Source of the DNA: Fomitopsis serialis
Taxonomy: Eukaryota > Basidiomycota > Agaricomycetes > Polyporales > Fomitopsidaceae
Reading direction: 5' to 3'
Assembly: GCF_022376445.1 (NCBI RefSeq)
Contig: NW_025954974.1
Span: 124,001-188,000, forward strand
Length of the DNA: 64,000 nt
Shown here: piece after piece, positions 34,327-46,439 of the stretch
How the letters are laid out: every line of letters begins with the position of its first letter
Position numbering within the stretch: the stretch's first letter is position 1
Position numbers and translations under genes: made by a program
The notes under the pieces: generated by a model
The model's input: the letters and a program-made list of their open reading frames with translations, nothing else
Databases searched by the model: none
Told to the model about the DNA's origin: nothing

Positions 34327-34679
34327 ATTGAGCTCTAAGAAGGGGAAATCGTTACGTTGGACGATGTCTGTGGTATGTAGACGAGGAGGCGAGAGTAAGT
34401 CAAGTCTCGGAGCCGCAGGTGCAGTTCCGTTAAGCGCCCAAAGAACGGACGGCTTGTGTGATGAGTCGCCTTACGTAATACCCTTTCCTAATTGATGCAG
34501 TCACCGGAGAGAGTACAACCGCCGCAGTGACACTGACAGGAAGCCGCAGTGCGCCCACTGCCTCCCTCTTGCCCCTCTCTGGCTTCTCGCCCTCACTACA
34601 GTACCAGCTCAGACTCGGACTATCAGGTCAACCACCCGCCCAGTAGCGCCTTCGAGGTCATTATTATTGCGCAGCAAAG
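34327..34679. promoter_or_regulatory. shared divergent promoter region, SDO1 / BAR-SH3
   Basis: 353 bp between two divergent start codons. No TATA box is obvious. Pyrimidine-rich stretches (CTCCCTCTTGCCCCTCTCTGG) lie just before the BAR-SH3 start, as in many basidiomycete promoters. Confidence 0.5.
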
Positions 34680-36385
34680 ATGAAGGGTATCTCAAAGGCC
34701 TTCGCGCGGTAAGCAGTGCACTTATCATCGCCCTACGGAGGGAACTGTCTAACATTAAATGGCTTCCTAGGACTCCACATATGCTGACCACAAGGGTCGG
34801 CATGTCAAAGAGTATGCGGGATAGTGCTGGCACGGTGACCGAACGACCCTGACACCTCGTCACAGAGTCCCTCGACCCAGAGTTCGAAGACTATGGGCGC
34901 CGCTTCGCCTCGATAGAGACGGCGACCGAGAAGCTTTTGAAGGACACGAAGGCATACACGGAGGCAGTCACGAACCTGTTCACATATGGTGCCGGCTTTG
35001 CTCAGCATTTCGCGATCGTCTTCCATACAAACCCCGGCGAGTATGATCTTTCTTCCAAGCATCCGGACTGCGCGCACACCGTCCGGAACGTCGACGACTA
35101 TGAAGTAGCCATGGAGGAGCTCAAGGCTGCTATCGCTCCGGAGCTGGAGCTTATCGAGAGCAGGATCATGGGGCCTGTGAAGGAGCTGCAGGGCGTGCTT
35201 AAGACGATCAGAAAGACGATCACTAAGCGGGAACATAAGGTCTGTGCGATCATCTGAAACCTCGTAGTCTACATGTTTATATACTCCTTACCTTCTGTCA
35301 GCTCATGGATTACGACCGGTACAATAACTCATTGACCAAGTTGCGGGACAAGAAGGAGAAGTCGCTAAACGATGAGAAGAACCTGTTCAAGGTACGTCGT
35401 TGACTCTTGTTGTGCAATATCCTCTGATACACGATACAACTCCACCTTGGCGCTTGCCAACAGCTCGAACAAGACTTCGAGATCGCCTCCAATGAGTACG
35501 ACTACATCAACTCTACAATGAAGCAAGAGATGCCACGCTTTCTGATGCAATGCACCCAATTCGTTGACCCATTGTTCCATTCGTTCTTCTACATGCAGTG
35601 CGTCAGATTTTCGCTAGCCATTGGTGCCAACCAGTAACCAGCGCACCTATACTGATATCTACTTCGTAGATTGAACATCTTCTACATGATGCTTGACAAA
35701 CTGAACGGATTTGCTGAAGGCAAATACGACGTCACCGTCACCGGGAACGACATCGCCAGAGAATACGAGGAGAAGCGCAGTGATGCGTGGCAGACGATCG
35801 AGGAACTCAACATCACGCAGCGATTCTTGTCTACGAGTACGTTCTTTTAATCTAACATCCACGCGTCACAACTCAACCCCGCTTCGACAACGCAGCCAAG
35901 CTCGTACACGCACACCGAGCCGCGTCGGGGCAAGGTGCTCCCTCCTCTCTCGGGCGCTCACCAACTACCTCTACCACATCCTCTGTCGCCTCCAGCTTCT
36001 CTAAGAAAGCCCCTCCGCCTCCTCCGGGCTCAAACTACTCAGCTCCGCCGCCTCCGTACACGCCCGGTCCATCCGCAACGTCGCCCGCTATCGCCAAGAA
36101 GGCGCCACCTCCGCCACCTCCCGTCAAGCCAAAGCCCAGGCTTGCAGCGTCGTATGTCGTAGCGCTGTACGATTTCACTCCTCAGGCGGAGGGAGACCTC
36201 GAGTTCCGCGCGGGGGACAGGATAGAGGTCGTCGAGCGGACGGAGAGCTCAGAAGACTGGTGGACGGGCCGTGTCGGAGACCGGCAGGGCGTGTTCCCTG
36301 GTGAGTTAAGGTTAAGGTGTTCCATTCGTTCATACAAAGACTGAGTTCACGCCCTTTTTCAGGGAACTACGTGCAAGATACCTGA
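34680..36385 (+). CDS. BAR and SH3 domain protein, Rvs167/Hob1 type
   Basis: Eight exons: join(34680-34708, 34771-34811, 34866-35239, 35302-35391, 35464-35597, 35670-35836, 35896-36300, 36363-36385), 420 aa. The amphipathic N-terminus (MKGISKAFARTPHMLTTRVG) is followed by a BAR domain at about aa 25-260 (TITKREHK, DYDRYNNSLTKLRDKKEKS, FVDPLFHSFFYMQ). Next is a Pro-rich linker with poly-Pro runs, then an SH3 domain at aa 363-420 (ALYDFTPQAEGDLEF, SEDWWTGR, GVFPGNYV). The yeast and fission-yeast homologues bend membranes at endocytic actin patches and bind Pro-rich partners. Phase is intact throughout. Expressed from the promoter region shared with SDO1. Confidence 0.93.
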
Positions 36386-37011
36386 TAAGCGGTCAGGCGA
36401 GGCAATCTTGGATATGAGTCGACGGTGGACGAAGTCTGTAACGCGTGTAGGTTGGAGCCGGTCAAGGGTAATCCGATTTGTGAATGAATCGGACAAGCAG
36501 TACGAAAGTTTGGCTGTATGCGGTTTGTTGCCTGCAGTGAATGTCCTTCGGATCTTCTAGTCCGCCGTTCTGTGTGCACATGACTGCAGCATGTCTACCT
36601 CGTGTGGACGCGCAGCGCTCGTTCTTCATATCTAAGGGTATGAGGCGCAAGTCGCACACTCGCTCAGCTGCAGCGACCGACCATCGCTGAGCAGTGTCCT
36701 GTACGACGTCGCTTCTAGGTAAGATTTCGCTAGCTTCGTCTCGCGCGAGTATATACCATGCTTACACTACCGATAGCAAGCATGGTATATACCCTACGAG
36801 ACTTCGAGCAGGAGATGAGCCGCAGGTCGACCGTTGGGCTGGTAGATGTCCTCCGAACGAAGTTGATATTAGGGAAGTCGACCATTCGGTATGTCGGCCG
36901 TTGCACCCACGTTGATTCCACTGACATCTGTCATTCAGCTCACAGTTGGTGAGAACTTTGTGCAAACTCGACCGTAAGCATCTGTTGAGTATAGAGCACG
37001 GATAGGACGCG
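36386..37011. other. intergenic with a perfect hairpin
   Basis: Mostly featureless. It contains the 15-bp inverted repeat listed at 36749-36792, about 220 bp upstream of the F-box start codon. Nothing else was recognised. Confidence 0.4.
36749..36792. repeat. perfect 15-bp inverted repeat (hairpin)
   Basis: GTATATACCATGCTT at 36749-36763 is exactly complementary to 36778-36792, with a 14-nt loop. Each arm contains a TATATA-like core. It may be a cruciform, a protein-binding palindrome in the F-box promoter, or a trace of a small foldback element. Confidence 0.75.
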
Positions 37012-38559
37012 ATGGTGCGAAAGGAGATATTGTCCACCATCATGTTGTTGGTAGAGGGCCCGAACACACGGGTCCTCGTTAACCACAAGCTTCCTACAGA
37101 GATCCTCACATTGATCTTCGATTATGTCCGTCTCCAGCCTCGCAAACGGGATACACCTGGGACGAGCATTTGGGACCCTGTAGTCGTGCGGGTAGACTGG
37201 CTCGTTCGAGCGTCGCACGTCTGTCGCCATTGGCGCGCTATCATCGTCGATACACCTGCGCTCTGGGACAGGATCGATGATCCGCAAAGACGTCTAGATC
37301 ACGTACGCGTCCCGGCCGAGAGGGCTCGAATATTGCCGCTCGCGCTCTCGATGAAAAGCGAACCTACCCGCCCTATGAACGCGCTCCTCCAAAGCAACAA
37401 GCCAATCCGGGAGCTACGATACTACGGGATCACCATCAAGCTTTCCCAAAAATACTTGCAGCAGCCCGCATATCTCCTTGAGAGCCTCAGTCTCACTGGG
37501 ACACCAGGCAGGACGACGACCGGGCACGCCCGCAGGCCAAGCGGGGGTTACCCCGTACAAGTATTCCGAGGGCACACTCCGAGCTTGCGCCGCCTCTCTC
37601 TCGACTCTCTCAATTGGATCCCCACCCTCCAAACGTCGACACTCACGCACCTCTACCTGGCAGATTGCTACGGGCGGAAACTGCTACAGAGGGTATTGGC
37701 TTTGTTGTCTGCGAGCCCAAGCCTGACAGATCTAGTGCTGGTGGACCGCGGCGATGTCCTACACCACGAGGACCCGCAGGGCAATGCGCTAGTTCACCTC
37801 CGCCATTTGCGAAGACTAGTGCTGAAGCACATGTCGAGCGCGGGTGTCAAACGCTTCATCTCACACATACGTCTGGACCCGGAGACGTGCGTGCGATTGA
37901 TCAATGTTCTACCTCTCGACGGCGACCTCTTGAACCAGCTGTCCAGGCTGCCGTTGAACGCCGGCGCAACCAAGCTCATGATCAAGGGATCAGGAACTCG
38001 GCGCACCGTAGTTTATGAAGGTCAATCTAGCGGTATACTCATCGACCACTTTACCTCGCTGGGAGAGGACTGGGGCACTGCGCTGCCACGGATGCTCGCA
38101 ATGGACCAGCTCCGCGAGCTCCATGTAGTCTTGCGGGATAGCCCCGCGCTATTCGCCAGCACCCCGACGACGCTGTTCGACTTCCTACACAGGGCACCGG
38201 CTCTTGAACACCTCTACGTGGACACGCAAGGGCTTATGAGCTTGCTCGACGCACTCGAGTGCTGCAGATCCAAACCGCCAAAGCTGGCGTGCCCGAACGT
38301 CGTGCTGCACGTCCAGATGCCCTGCCGCGGGCCCGGGTCGGACAGCACGTCTCTGATACAGTCTTTCGCGGCTAGACAGACGAATCTGGGCATTCGCCAT
38401 CTAGTCGCGGAATACTGCCCCGGATGTGGGGCCGGGGCGCGGCGTCGACCGTGGTTTTCGAGGGAGATCCAGGTCAATTTCGAGTCGGTAACCTCGATGT
38501 CCAATCCCCGCCTAGGGCGTGACTGGCGGATGTTGCGCGTGGACTGGCCAGCGTGTTGA
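37012..38559 (+). CDS. F-box protein
   Basis: A single-exon frame of 515 aa. The F-box begins near aa 26 (KLPTEILTLIFDYV) and ends with VCRHWRAIIVDTPALWDRI. The rest is a leucine-rich-repeat-like fold typical of the expanded agaricomycete F-box family (VFRGHTPSLRRLSLDSLNW, TLTHLYLADCYG). It probably recruits substrates to an SCF ubiquitin ligase; the substrate is unknown. The F-box gene at 38854-40523 converges on it and has a similar layout (FRGHTPRLRQLNL, ALTHLSVDMC), so the two are likely paralogues. Confidence 0.8.
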   Translation: MVRKEILSTIMLLVEGPNTRVLVNHKLPTEILTLIFDYVRLQPRKRDTPGTSIWDPVVVRVDWLVRASHVCRHWRAIIVDTPALWDRIDDPQRRLDHVRVPAERARILPLALSMKSEPTRPMNALLQSNKPIRELRYYGITIKLSQKYLQQPAYLLESLSLTGTPGRTTTGHARRPSGGYPVQVFRGHTPSLRRLSLDSLNWIPTLQTSTLTHLYLADCYGRKLLQRVLALLSASPSLTDLVLVDRGDVLHHEDPQGNALVHLRHLRRLVLKHMSSAGVKRFISHIRLDPETCVRLINVLPLDGDLLNQLSRLPLNAGATKLMIKGSGTRRTVVYEGQSSGILIDHFTSLGEDWGTALPRMLAMDQLRELHVVLRDSPALFASTPTTLFDFLHRAPALEHLYVDTQGLMSLLDALECCRSKPPKLACPNVVLHVQMPCRGPGSDSTSLIQSFAARQTNLGIRHLVAEYCPGCGAGARRRPWFSREIQVNFESVTSMSNPRLGRDWRMLRVDWPAC

Positions 38560-38853
38560 AGTCGATATGACGTGAGTGGTCACTACACGGTATGGTTCCT
38601 TGCAAACCGTCGTCTTTTTGTCACTCAATTGTCGCTCGGGTACGCATCTGACAGAAGACGACAGGCCGCCCAGTAAAAAGTCGTTGTCGGTGGGCTATCT
38701 ATTTCTATCGCGTTAGCATATCAAGAGGGTTATGTTAGCACTCCTCGGCGAAGTACAAGTCACGTATTCTGGTGTACATAGCATATTCGATGTTTTTGAG
38801 AACTAGTTCTGGATAAGCGACCGACCGGTGACAGGAGCGAAAGTCCACTTGCC
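38560..38853. other. short convergent intergenic region
   Basis: 294 bp between the stop codons of the two convergent F-box genes. Presumably both 3' ends lie here; no signal was recognised. Confidence 0.4.
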
Positions 38854-40523
38854 TCATGACATGTGCATGTCCTCGCGGAGCTCACCGTCCTCTCTGATCT
38901 GCACTCCGTCGTCGTCAACTTTCCACCCTGTCCACCGGGCGTGTGCCTCGTGCATGCACACGGGCGGCATCTCCATGGTGGGCGTGTGGTCCAGCGTAAC
39001 ATACTCGATCGAGGGGAAGTGGTGGTCGAACTCCGTCCTCTCGACCTTCTCGCCTGCGTACTTCGGGAGATAGTTGATCTGCACGCGGGCCAAGCGCAAG
39101 ATGTCTTGCTGCGCATCGAGCAGTGAGACGGCTTCCTCTGCCTGCGGTGCCGGTGTACTGCGGGTTAGCACGACGCGCACGCAGGACAGTTTGGGACACA
39201 ACGGCCGTGACGCCCTCGCGCCGTGGTCCACCAGTGCCTCAACGACGCTCGGCAGGACAGTGCTCCACACCACGAGCGTCTCGAGCGCCGCCATGGGTCT
39301 CAAAGTCTCCCGCAGCGCGTCGGGGTCCAGTACGAAGGCAGGGAAGAAATCTGGGTCCCCACCGGCCATAATCACGATTTCGTGGGTCGGAACCAACATC
39401 AGCCAGAGCTCGCGGAGCTGTTGTGCGGGAAGGATAGAGGCCACCGGGGCGAGGTCGCCGCGGAGCCCTACGGGAGTGCAGAGGATGCCGGCTACGTCGC
39501 TCACCCCCGTGAGCTGCGCCATCATGAAATGGTGGTCGTTGACGACAGGCATCATCGCGATGGATGCGCGGGTGACCGTCTTCGTCACTGGGAGGTTGGA
39601 CAGAGTAGGCAGCACGTTCGCTGTGAAGTGGTGCGCGTCGAGGGCCTTGACGATGTCGACAACAGTTGTTGAAGGGAGTGACAGCTTCGCGAGGATGGCT
39701 ATGACGGCTTCTTCGGTAACGACGTAGCGCAAATGGAGCCTCTGAAGGTATGGCAAGACACGGAGTAGTCAGGATACGACGTGTTCAGGGTTTCGACGTC
39801 GGGTGTGGTGCTCGAGACCGCGCTGAGCACCAGGTCGATGAGACCAGGTGCAGACGCTATGATTCCCATTACTTTGGCCAAGAAATCGTCCCATCGACAC
39901 ATGTCTACCGACAGATGGGTCAGTGCCGACACCTGTAGTTCGGGGAACCAGTGGACATGATGGAGATTGAGCTGGCGCAGACGAGGAGTGTGTCCGCGGA
40001 AGAGCTGGATGGTCTGTACAGACTCGCCGAGAATCCGGCGTCCGAAGAACCAGCTATTCGATAAGTCCAGAACTTCAAGGGCTGGCGCGAGGAACCCGAG
40101 GTATTCCTGCGCGGTAGTAGCCGTTATGTTGCAATGGTATATCGCTACAAGCCGCGCGTATTCCCTGTCGCAAAGTGTGGACATGAATGCCGATGGAGTG
40201 TTGTGGAGAACAACCTTCAACGGGCCAAACCGTGACCGCTCTAGGAACGTCGTCCGGCTTGATTGGTGTGCCTGATTGATGGTGTTCCAGAAGGACGGGA
40301 TCGCTGCCACGATATCCCTCCAATGGCGGCACACAAGCATGAGCGTGAACAGCTCGTTCATGCGTGCGTAGTGGCGGCGCTCCCAGATGTCCACGATGTG
40401 GGATTGGCTGTTACGACCAACGAGATGGTATTGCATCGTGGGCACGAGCCAGAATATCGCCTTCATGATCTCGGGGGGCAAGCGGTGGAAAGGCACAGCA
40501 GCATTCAGAGCGGACCTGAGCAT
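38854..40523 (-). CDS. F-box protein, one 1-nt break
   Basis: Two overlapping minus-strand frames (40523 to about 39756, then to 38854) form one F-box protein of about 556 aa if one base lost at the AA pair 39755-39756 is allowed for. The N-terminal F-box is FHRLPPEIMKAIFWLV...LVCRHWRDIVAAIPSFWNTI. Central LRR-like strands and an acidic C-terminal tail follow. Both sides of the break are clean and colinear (...SYPDYSV / PYLQRLHLRYVV...), so a sequencing error is more likely than decay. It is a presumed SCF substrate receptor, paralogous in style to the neighbour at 37012. The start at ATG 40523 is the first Met before the F-box. Confidence 0.72.
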
Positions 40524-41513
40524 GACTACAGCCGTCGTAAGCTCTCCTTCCGCAACTCGTATCTGGAACAGAGTACTTCAGTTCTGAGAGTAAGCATGCC
40601 AATTAGCACTGTGATACGAACATCAGGTATGCTGGAAACGCAACGTCAACAACGATAGCTCATGTTCATTGTGGTAGTTGGTACAGACCTCATACCGCCG
40701 AGGCTCCTCTGAACCCCCGCGGACACCGCTTTGCTGAGCTGCACGACGTTCTCATGATGGGTGTTAGCAGTATCGGCCATAATCGAGTTTCATGGATCTT
40801 AATCCCACCAGCGGGCTGCCGGAAGGTAAGGGTGCTTAGTAGGTGGTGGTCATCCGAGGCAATGAGCATTGAGGTGATCGTGAGTACTCACGACGTCGAC
40901 GTGTGCAGCTGCTGCAAGTCTGTGAGTGTACACTGTACACTAGCCTAAACGCTTGTGGCGCAGCGCACTCAAGCCGCTCTCGCGATCGGTCACAATCGTG
41001 ACGCGCATCCGTCACCACGTACGACGACGGTCACTATTATTAGTCTCCCCAGGCGAGTCCAGTCGACTCGTGTTTTGACATCGGTGAGTGTTCCTCTAAG
41101 TAGTTTCGGCGGCCTAACTGCTCGTTACAGACCACCACCGTCGTCCTTCATCGAGCCCTACGTCCATCTCGACTGCTCGATCTCCCCAGATCAGGACGAG
41201 CGCGCGCGTGTGTTTGCACGCACACATTCTCTCCGACAGCAGGGACATGCGAATGCATATCAACCGGGACATCATCGATCATCCCTCAAGACGAGAGTGT
41301 CGCGACTCAGTGGCGGGGAGTCACCGCCCTCAAGACTGTGAGCCCACGTTGCCAGCAACCCTCAAGCCTGGCGACTATAAGTCTTCTCTCCTCATCAACC
41401 CCCGCTCTCTACCACCGTCGTCGTTCTTGCCGTCGTTGTCAGTAGATCTCGACCCCTCTGTCCGCCCTCCGTCGTATGCGGCTCCCACCGTTCGCGCTAT
41501 TCCGTCGTCCAGC
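40524..41513. promoter_or_regulatory. intergenic, upstream region of ISA1
   Basis: No gene recognised. A CTATAAGT TATA-like box at 41375-41382 lies upstream of CT-rich leader sequence that probably starts the ISA1 transcript. An intron-like GTGAGT...CTAAC...CAG block (about 41082-41132) may belong to an untranslated leader, but this is uncertain. Confidence 0.35.
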
Positions 41514-41619
41514 ATGATCACCCCGTATGTGTCCACTACCACACCGTCGACGGCCTACCTCGCCGATCCGCTCAACGCATACGCGCACCCCAGCGTGCCA
41601 TGATGTCTGCCCTCTCTAG

Positions 41620-42296
41620 CGACGACCCGCCGACTACAACATCCACCGACCGCAACATCCGTCCAAGCCGCTGGGACAGACACCCCCTGTGGTCATTCCC
41701 TTCTCGAAGGCGAGGGCGAAGGAGCCGTCGCCGAAATCGCTCTCCCCCCGACGTCGCTGCAACTAGCAGCCCGCCCGCCGCCCGCTCCGAAGGCCGAACG
41801 GTGCAAGCCCACCATCAAACCGACCAAAGCTGCCATTACAGTCGTGCGTAGCCCCGGACCGCTCCACTCACGACCTGTACGCTGACAGACCAATCGCGCG
41901 CGGCGCGTCTGAGACACCCGGTGCTGTGCAGCGACTCCGTGCACTGCTCAAGGGGCCCACGCCTCAGCTCATACGGATAGGCGTGCGGATCAAGGGCTGC
42001 GCAGGGCTCTCATACCACCTCGAATACGTCGACAAGCCGGGCAAGTTCGACGAGGTCGCCGAGCAGGACGGCGTGAACGTCCTCATTGACAGCAAGGCGT
42101 TCTTTTCCATCATCGGCAGCGAGATGGACTGGCACGAGGATTCACTGAGGTCCGTCATCCTCCCACGTTTCCCCTTGTGCCCGTGCTCATCGCTACGTTT
42201 GTTCTGCGTGGCGCAAAGTTCGCGTTCAAGGACCCGAACATCAAGGACGCGTGCGGGTGCGGAGAGTCGTTCAGCGTCGGCTCGCACAGAGCCTGA
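41620..42296 (+). CDS. ISA1: mitochondrial Fe-S cluster assembly protein, ISA1/IscA type (5' end unresolved, one 1-nt break)
   Basis: Exons about 41620-41843, 41914-42153 and 42219-42296. The Pro-rich presequence part (PLGQTPPVVIPF) changes frame at C6 (41744-41749) by one missing C. The conserved domain begins TPGAVQRLRALLKG and has the first ligand Cys in KGCAGLSYHLEYVDKPGKFDE and the last two in DACGCGESFSV, the three-cysteine pattern of A-type scaffolds. Isa1 works with Isa2 in making [4Fe-4S] clusters in mitochondria. The last intron uses a weak GTCATC donor. The first exon is not settled; ATG 41514 with GTATGT at 41525 is a candidate, but its phase fits only if one more base is missing. 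Confidence 0.8.
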
Positions 42297-43081
42297 GGTG
42301 TACGCTTTCTACGTAGTCCATATCCCCGGATGATGCCTGTGCGCAAGCGCTCATAATCCTGCTTCACCACATCTGTATCCATACATCACTGCCCGGTAAT
42401 ATACCAGACAGCATTCGGACCGTAAGCTTCACCATCTCATGAAGCACAGTACTGTGGCGAGTCTGTCGCGACGACGCTCCGTGCGCACGAAAATGACCCC
42501 CCTACGCCGCTAGCATGTGTTGTTGTGTACTCACAGTGCCTCCGCGTTTCGTGTCGAGGCATCAGGAGGGCATTTGATGACAGTCTCGCTCGACCCTCGT
42601 CGTTCGTCGACATCATCTGGTGGTGGAAGACTTCGACGAACTCAGTTGGGTTCTCCATGTTGTCCCGCTCACGCGCACAAATCTAAGTTGAATCAAACAA
42701 GTACGGCTCCAGTATCGATGAAACCGTGATACCTAGAACAATCGAAAGTCTGCCTCGAGTAGACAGCGACCATACTGCCGTCAGTCCAGTCCTTCAATTC
42801 AATTCCCCATGTGTGACACAAGCATGAGTGGGCGCGAATTCTTTCTCCGACAATAGCAACATATCGGCCCGCGGCCGTGGTTAGACAAGGATATCCCGAG
42901 GCACGAAGGTTGAAGGATTCAAGGAATTGTCTACTACGTCTGCGTGCCAGGAGACTTGGCCGCGGGGCCATTCTGTACGTTGGGACCGCGCAACAAAATA
43001 GCAGAAAGGCCTAATTATGAAGGTCCTATACTCACGAGCTCCATGCGACGACACAAGCCAGGATGCAGGGCTGCAAGGATG
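42297..43081. other. intergenic / 3' part of duplicated segment
   Basis: No gene. From about 42690 onwards the sequence is similar to 46440 onwards, marking the start of the tandem duplication (AGTATCGA...TCGAGTAGACA block). Confidence 0.5.
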
Positions 43082-45450
43082 TCAATCCGTGCTGCCTCGA
43101 GGTTGCACCTTCTCATCGGCGGGTTTCTGCTGTTCAGCTCGCATACGGCGACGATGTATAGTATATATGTTTTCCCTCCAGCTGACGAGTTCTTGGAAGT
43201 TATGCGCGGTGCTTCCAGGGACACTCAGCTTTCCTTCGCGATTTGATGAAGTCCATAGTACCACGTACCTCAATATGCCTCGTCCGTGCGAGTGCGGCAT
43301 CTTCCGTATGACGAGCTCGTCCAACCGAGCGTACCGTTGTTGTAGTGTTGAACCCGTCCCAATAAGCTCATTGCCAGACGTCCAAGAGGTCCCATCATGG
43401 TGAACGGCTACACAGACGCCGCGCGACGCAACAGGACCGGGGAAGTGCTTCTCCTGCAATATACTGTCCAATCGCGCCAGCACGTCATCCTGGTCCATTG
43501 TCTTCAGCATCCCGTCCAGGTCATCGGCCATGGGGTCCTTCCGAAGCCATATCATAACAACCATAGCTTGGAAGTGTTTCGAGACAATGCGAGACAGGAT
43601 ATGCGGGATCCAGGGCCATGCTGCGAAGGGGGGGTACAGCCAGATCTCCAACCTCTGTAGGTGGTCGTGGTGCGAAAGATTGTAATGCTGCTCTGTAAGC
43701 ATACAACAATGAGCGATGTGGCTTGAGAGTGAACTAAGAAAACTTTCCGACTGTGGCGTTAAACGCACCATCACGAACAGGAGAACTGAGATCAATATGA
43801 AGCTGAACGAATTCTGCAGATGCGGAACTCGCATCCAGCAAAGTCTGGCTTCTGCTGGCTGCCGAGGATGGATCTGACTCGTCATCCACCGCAAGATCGA
43901 GATTGCGCACTCGAGAAGCCCGGCTGATCTGCATGAACAGGTCTTCAACTGCTGGTGCGACCCATCGCACTTCGAGATACTTCATATTTGCGCAGTTCAG
44001 TGGGAGAGCAGCTGGGGAGACTTGCTGTTTGTGCAAGCAGTCAACATTGAAGCACCATAAGTTCTCAAGCCGCGGGAGCGATGAGACAAGGTGTGCCAGC
44101 TGCGCGACGCTCGACAAGAAGGTATTGCAGATGCGTAGAGTGTGAATGGCGCCGAACACAGCTAGGTAGCCGATGTCCTCCATTCGGACCGAGCCCATGG
44201 TCCACGCAGCATCTTCAATGGTGATCCTCGACAACCTCGGGGCCTTGCCCGCGAGCATAGCGGCGAACGTCCCCAGGTGCCAGATCGGTCGATGCTCCCC
44301 GGGAGAAGCACCCGATATGACGACCTGCTGAATGACCTCACGGAGGCGAGGCTTTGCACGGAGGGTCTTGGAGAGCGAGAGGACATCCTTTCGGTCTCGT
44401 AGATGGATGCGTTGACGAAGATGATACCACGTCAGGTAGTACCAGTCTTGGCATACGAGCGCGCAGGATGTGAGAGTGGACAGATGTAGCTCGCCGCCTA
44501 CGTAACGATAAGCCAGCATCATTCCCGCAGCTATGTGGTCGATGATCCGTTCACAGACCTCCACAGGAAGTCGCGGGATCGAAGGTCCGTGAGAGATGCC
44601 CTCGGACGTTGATGCGGTTCTACTGTAATGATCATGTGTGAACTATGGTACCCGCGGCTGGACAGTGACACTTACATCAACTCGACTCTGTCCATTCCGT
44701 TGACGTGGGATGTGCGCTATGGCGACGTGACCGCGCTGTCGGACTGCTGGAATCTCCCGCGTGCGCGTGGCGACAGCCACGCAGATCCTTGACGAGGGAA
44801 ACACGTTCCTAAAAGGTTAGTCTCAGACTGCGGCTCTACAAGAAAGTACTAGTGCGATAACACACTACCTGATGGGCCCAGTACTGTATGAAACTGCCTG
44901 CCAGACAAGCCAGGATGCGCCGTCTAGTCGTCGGTTCACGCGGTACTGGCGACCGTAGGTGGTCACGACGCTAAAAGGAAAGCACGAGGTCAGTAAAGAT
45001 ATCCGTTGGCGAAAGCAGGGTCACGGTCGTACCTCGTCAGGACTCTCAATGTCTCTTCGTGTGTGCTGCAAGCACTCAGGCTTGAACCTGGACGAGGGGG
45101 GGGCGCAGCGACAGTGAAGGCAATGATCAGTGATGTATATATGCACCAATACAACGTAGCGCGTTCGCCGGTGGATGTAGAAACGTCGAACACAGACACA
45201 CGATACCACAAGTGGTTCTTTGCTTAACGCCGTGAGATCCGAGCTGTTCGCAGCCGATGCGAGGATAGCCCTCTAGGGCCTGAAGCCTTTGCAAAGCGAT
45301 ACTCACGTCACCAACGTTCAGCGGCCGGGCGATGCACGAAAAACACATACAGTGACAGAGGGCTGCTCTCCTTGAATACGGTGCATCTTGTTCTGGTGAG
45401 CGCGCACGACGCATGCTGTTCAAACCTTGAGAATATTCAATCAATGCTTA
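42690..45450. repeat. tandem segmental duplication, unit 1
   Basis: About 2.6 kb containing an F-box-like gene and its upstream flank, matched by 46440-48950 in the same orientation. Similarity runs through coding and non-coding parts. Unit 1 has about 145 bp (45232-45378) absent from unit 2. Confidence 0.75.
43082..44695 (-). CDS. F-box-like protein, duplicated copy 1
   Basis: Three exons: complement(43082-43692, 43769-44622, 44676-44695), 1485 nt, 494 aa, in phase. Exon 1 is only 20 nt (MDRVELI). The F-box-like core IPRLPVEVCERIIDHI is followed by SCALVCQDWYYLTWYHLRQR, the form common in polypore F-box families, then LRR-like strands (RITIEDAAW, LPRLENLWCFNVD). The GTGCGT donor at the end of exon 2 is supported by the paralogue, which needs the same junction. 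Probably an SCF adaptor of unknown target. Its closest relative is the gene at 46746-48368. Confidence 0.8.
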
Positions 45451-46439
45451 CGGCATTCGCGTGGACGGGGTCTAGCAGGTGAGAGATGTCCGCGGTGCAT
45501 GTGCAGGGTGCATACACGAAGGTTACGTACTCATTCACTCACACACACACTCCTGCCCTCCCACCCTGCGCGCAACCCGTTTGATACACATGAAGGCGCG
45601 CGGTACACCTGGCGGGTTGTGTCGAATCTAAGCAGGCCTAGTACATAAGCGTGCGTGAGCTCTCCGAGTGTTTGCATTGATGCCCACGACAGTTGATCTT
45701 TCGGGCGAGATTGGCTACCGTGCGCCGCGCGCCCCGCACACGGGGATGGGTAGTTTGGCGGCGGGGAACCGCAGGAGAAGAGTTTCTCCGTGCGTCGGGA
45801 GCCCAGCGCGCTCTATCGCGCACGAGCGTACTGGCGTTGAGTGCGTGTGGAAGCCGCCGGAGATCGTTCGACATCGACGGCCTGCACATGAATGGGTTGG
45901 TCGGGTTCGAGTAATAAACCGCATTTCTGGCACACACCTCCCCCACGCGCACGGTGACTCCTTGTGATGGGGCCCACTGGTTGTCGGGGCAGGTGCGCTA
46001 TTCAGCGCCCTGGCAACGCGACGGTGGCTCAATCGAAGACGGCGAGTGTCCCTGGGTTGGTAAGGACCGCGTCGAGGAAGGGGCTATTGTGAACTTGTTG
46101 CGGGTTGGATGCCAGTGCCTGTCCGGGGAGTGGTTCCCATTTGCGGCACGAGTTGTTCAAACTCGTCTGTGACGTGTCGGTTGGTGGTTTCCTGGCTGCT
46201 CGTGGATGGCTGTGGGCGGGACGTTGTGAGCTTATTGCTGTCCGCCGATGCGATGTCGTGGTCGTGTACACTGGCATACTCGGTGTGACAGCGCGCGCGG
46301 CCGGGGGACCCCGAGACTAGGGTTAGAGGTGCCTCTTGAATATAGCGCCGAAGCGGGAGGTCATAATTAAGATTGTGCGTACGGAATCCTTACAGCTCCT
46401 ATTATACTCATCTCCCTATGGCTCACGCGCTCAAGCTTA
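45451..46439. other. spacer between duplicated units
   Basis: About 1 kb with CA/AC-rich short runs near 45530-45560 and otherwise GC-rich sequence. Overlapping open frames on both strands lack motifs and splice support. No gene called. Confidence 0.4.

Noticed and set aside
38560..38853. Small gene between the convergent F-box genes
   Set aside because: Only short frames; too little room between the two stop codons and no motif.
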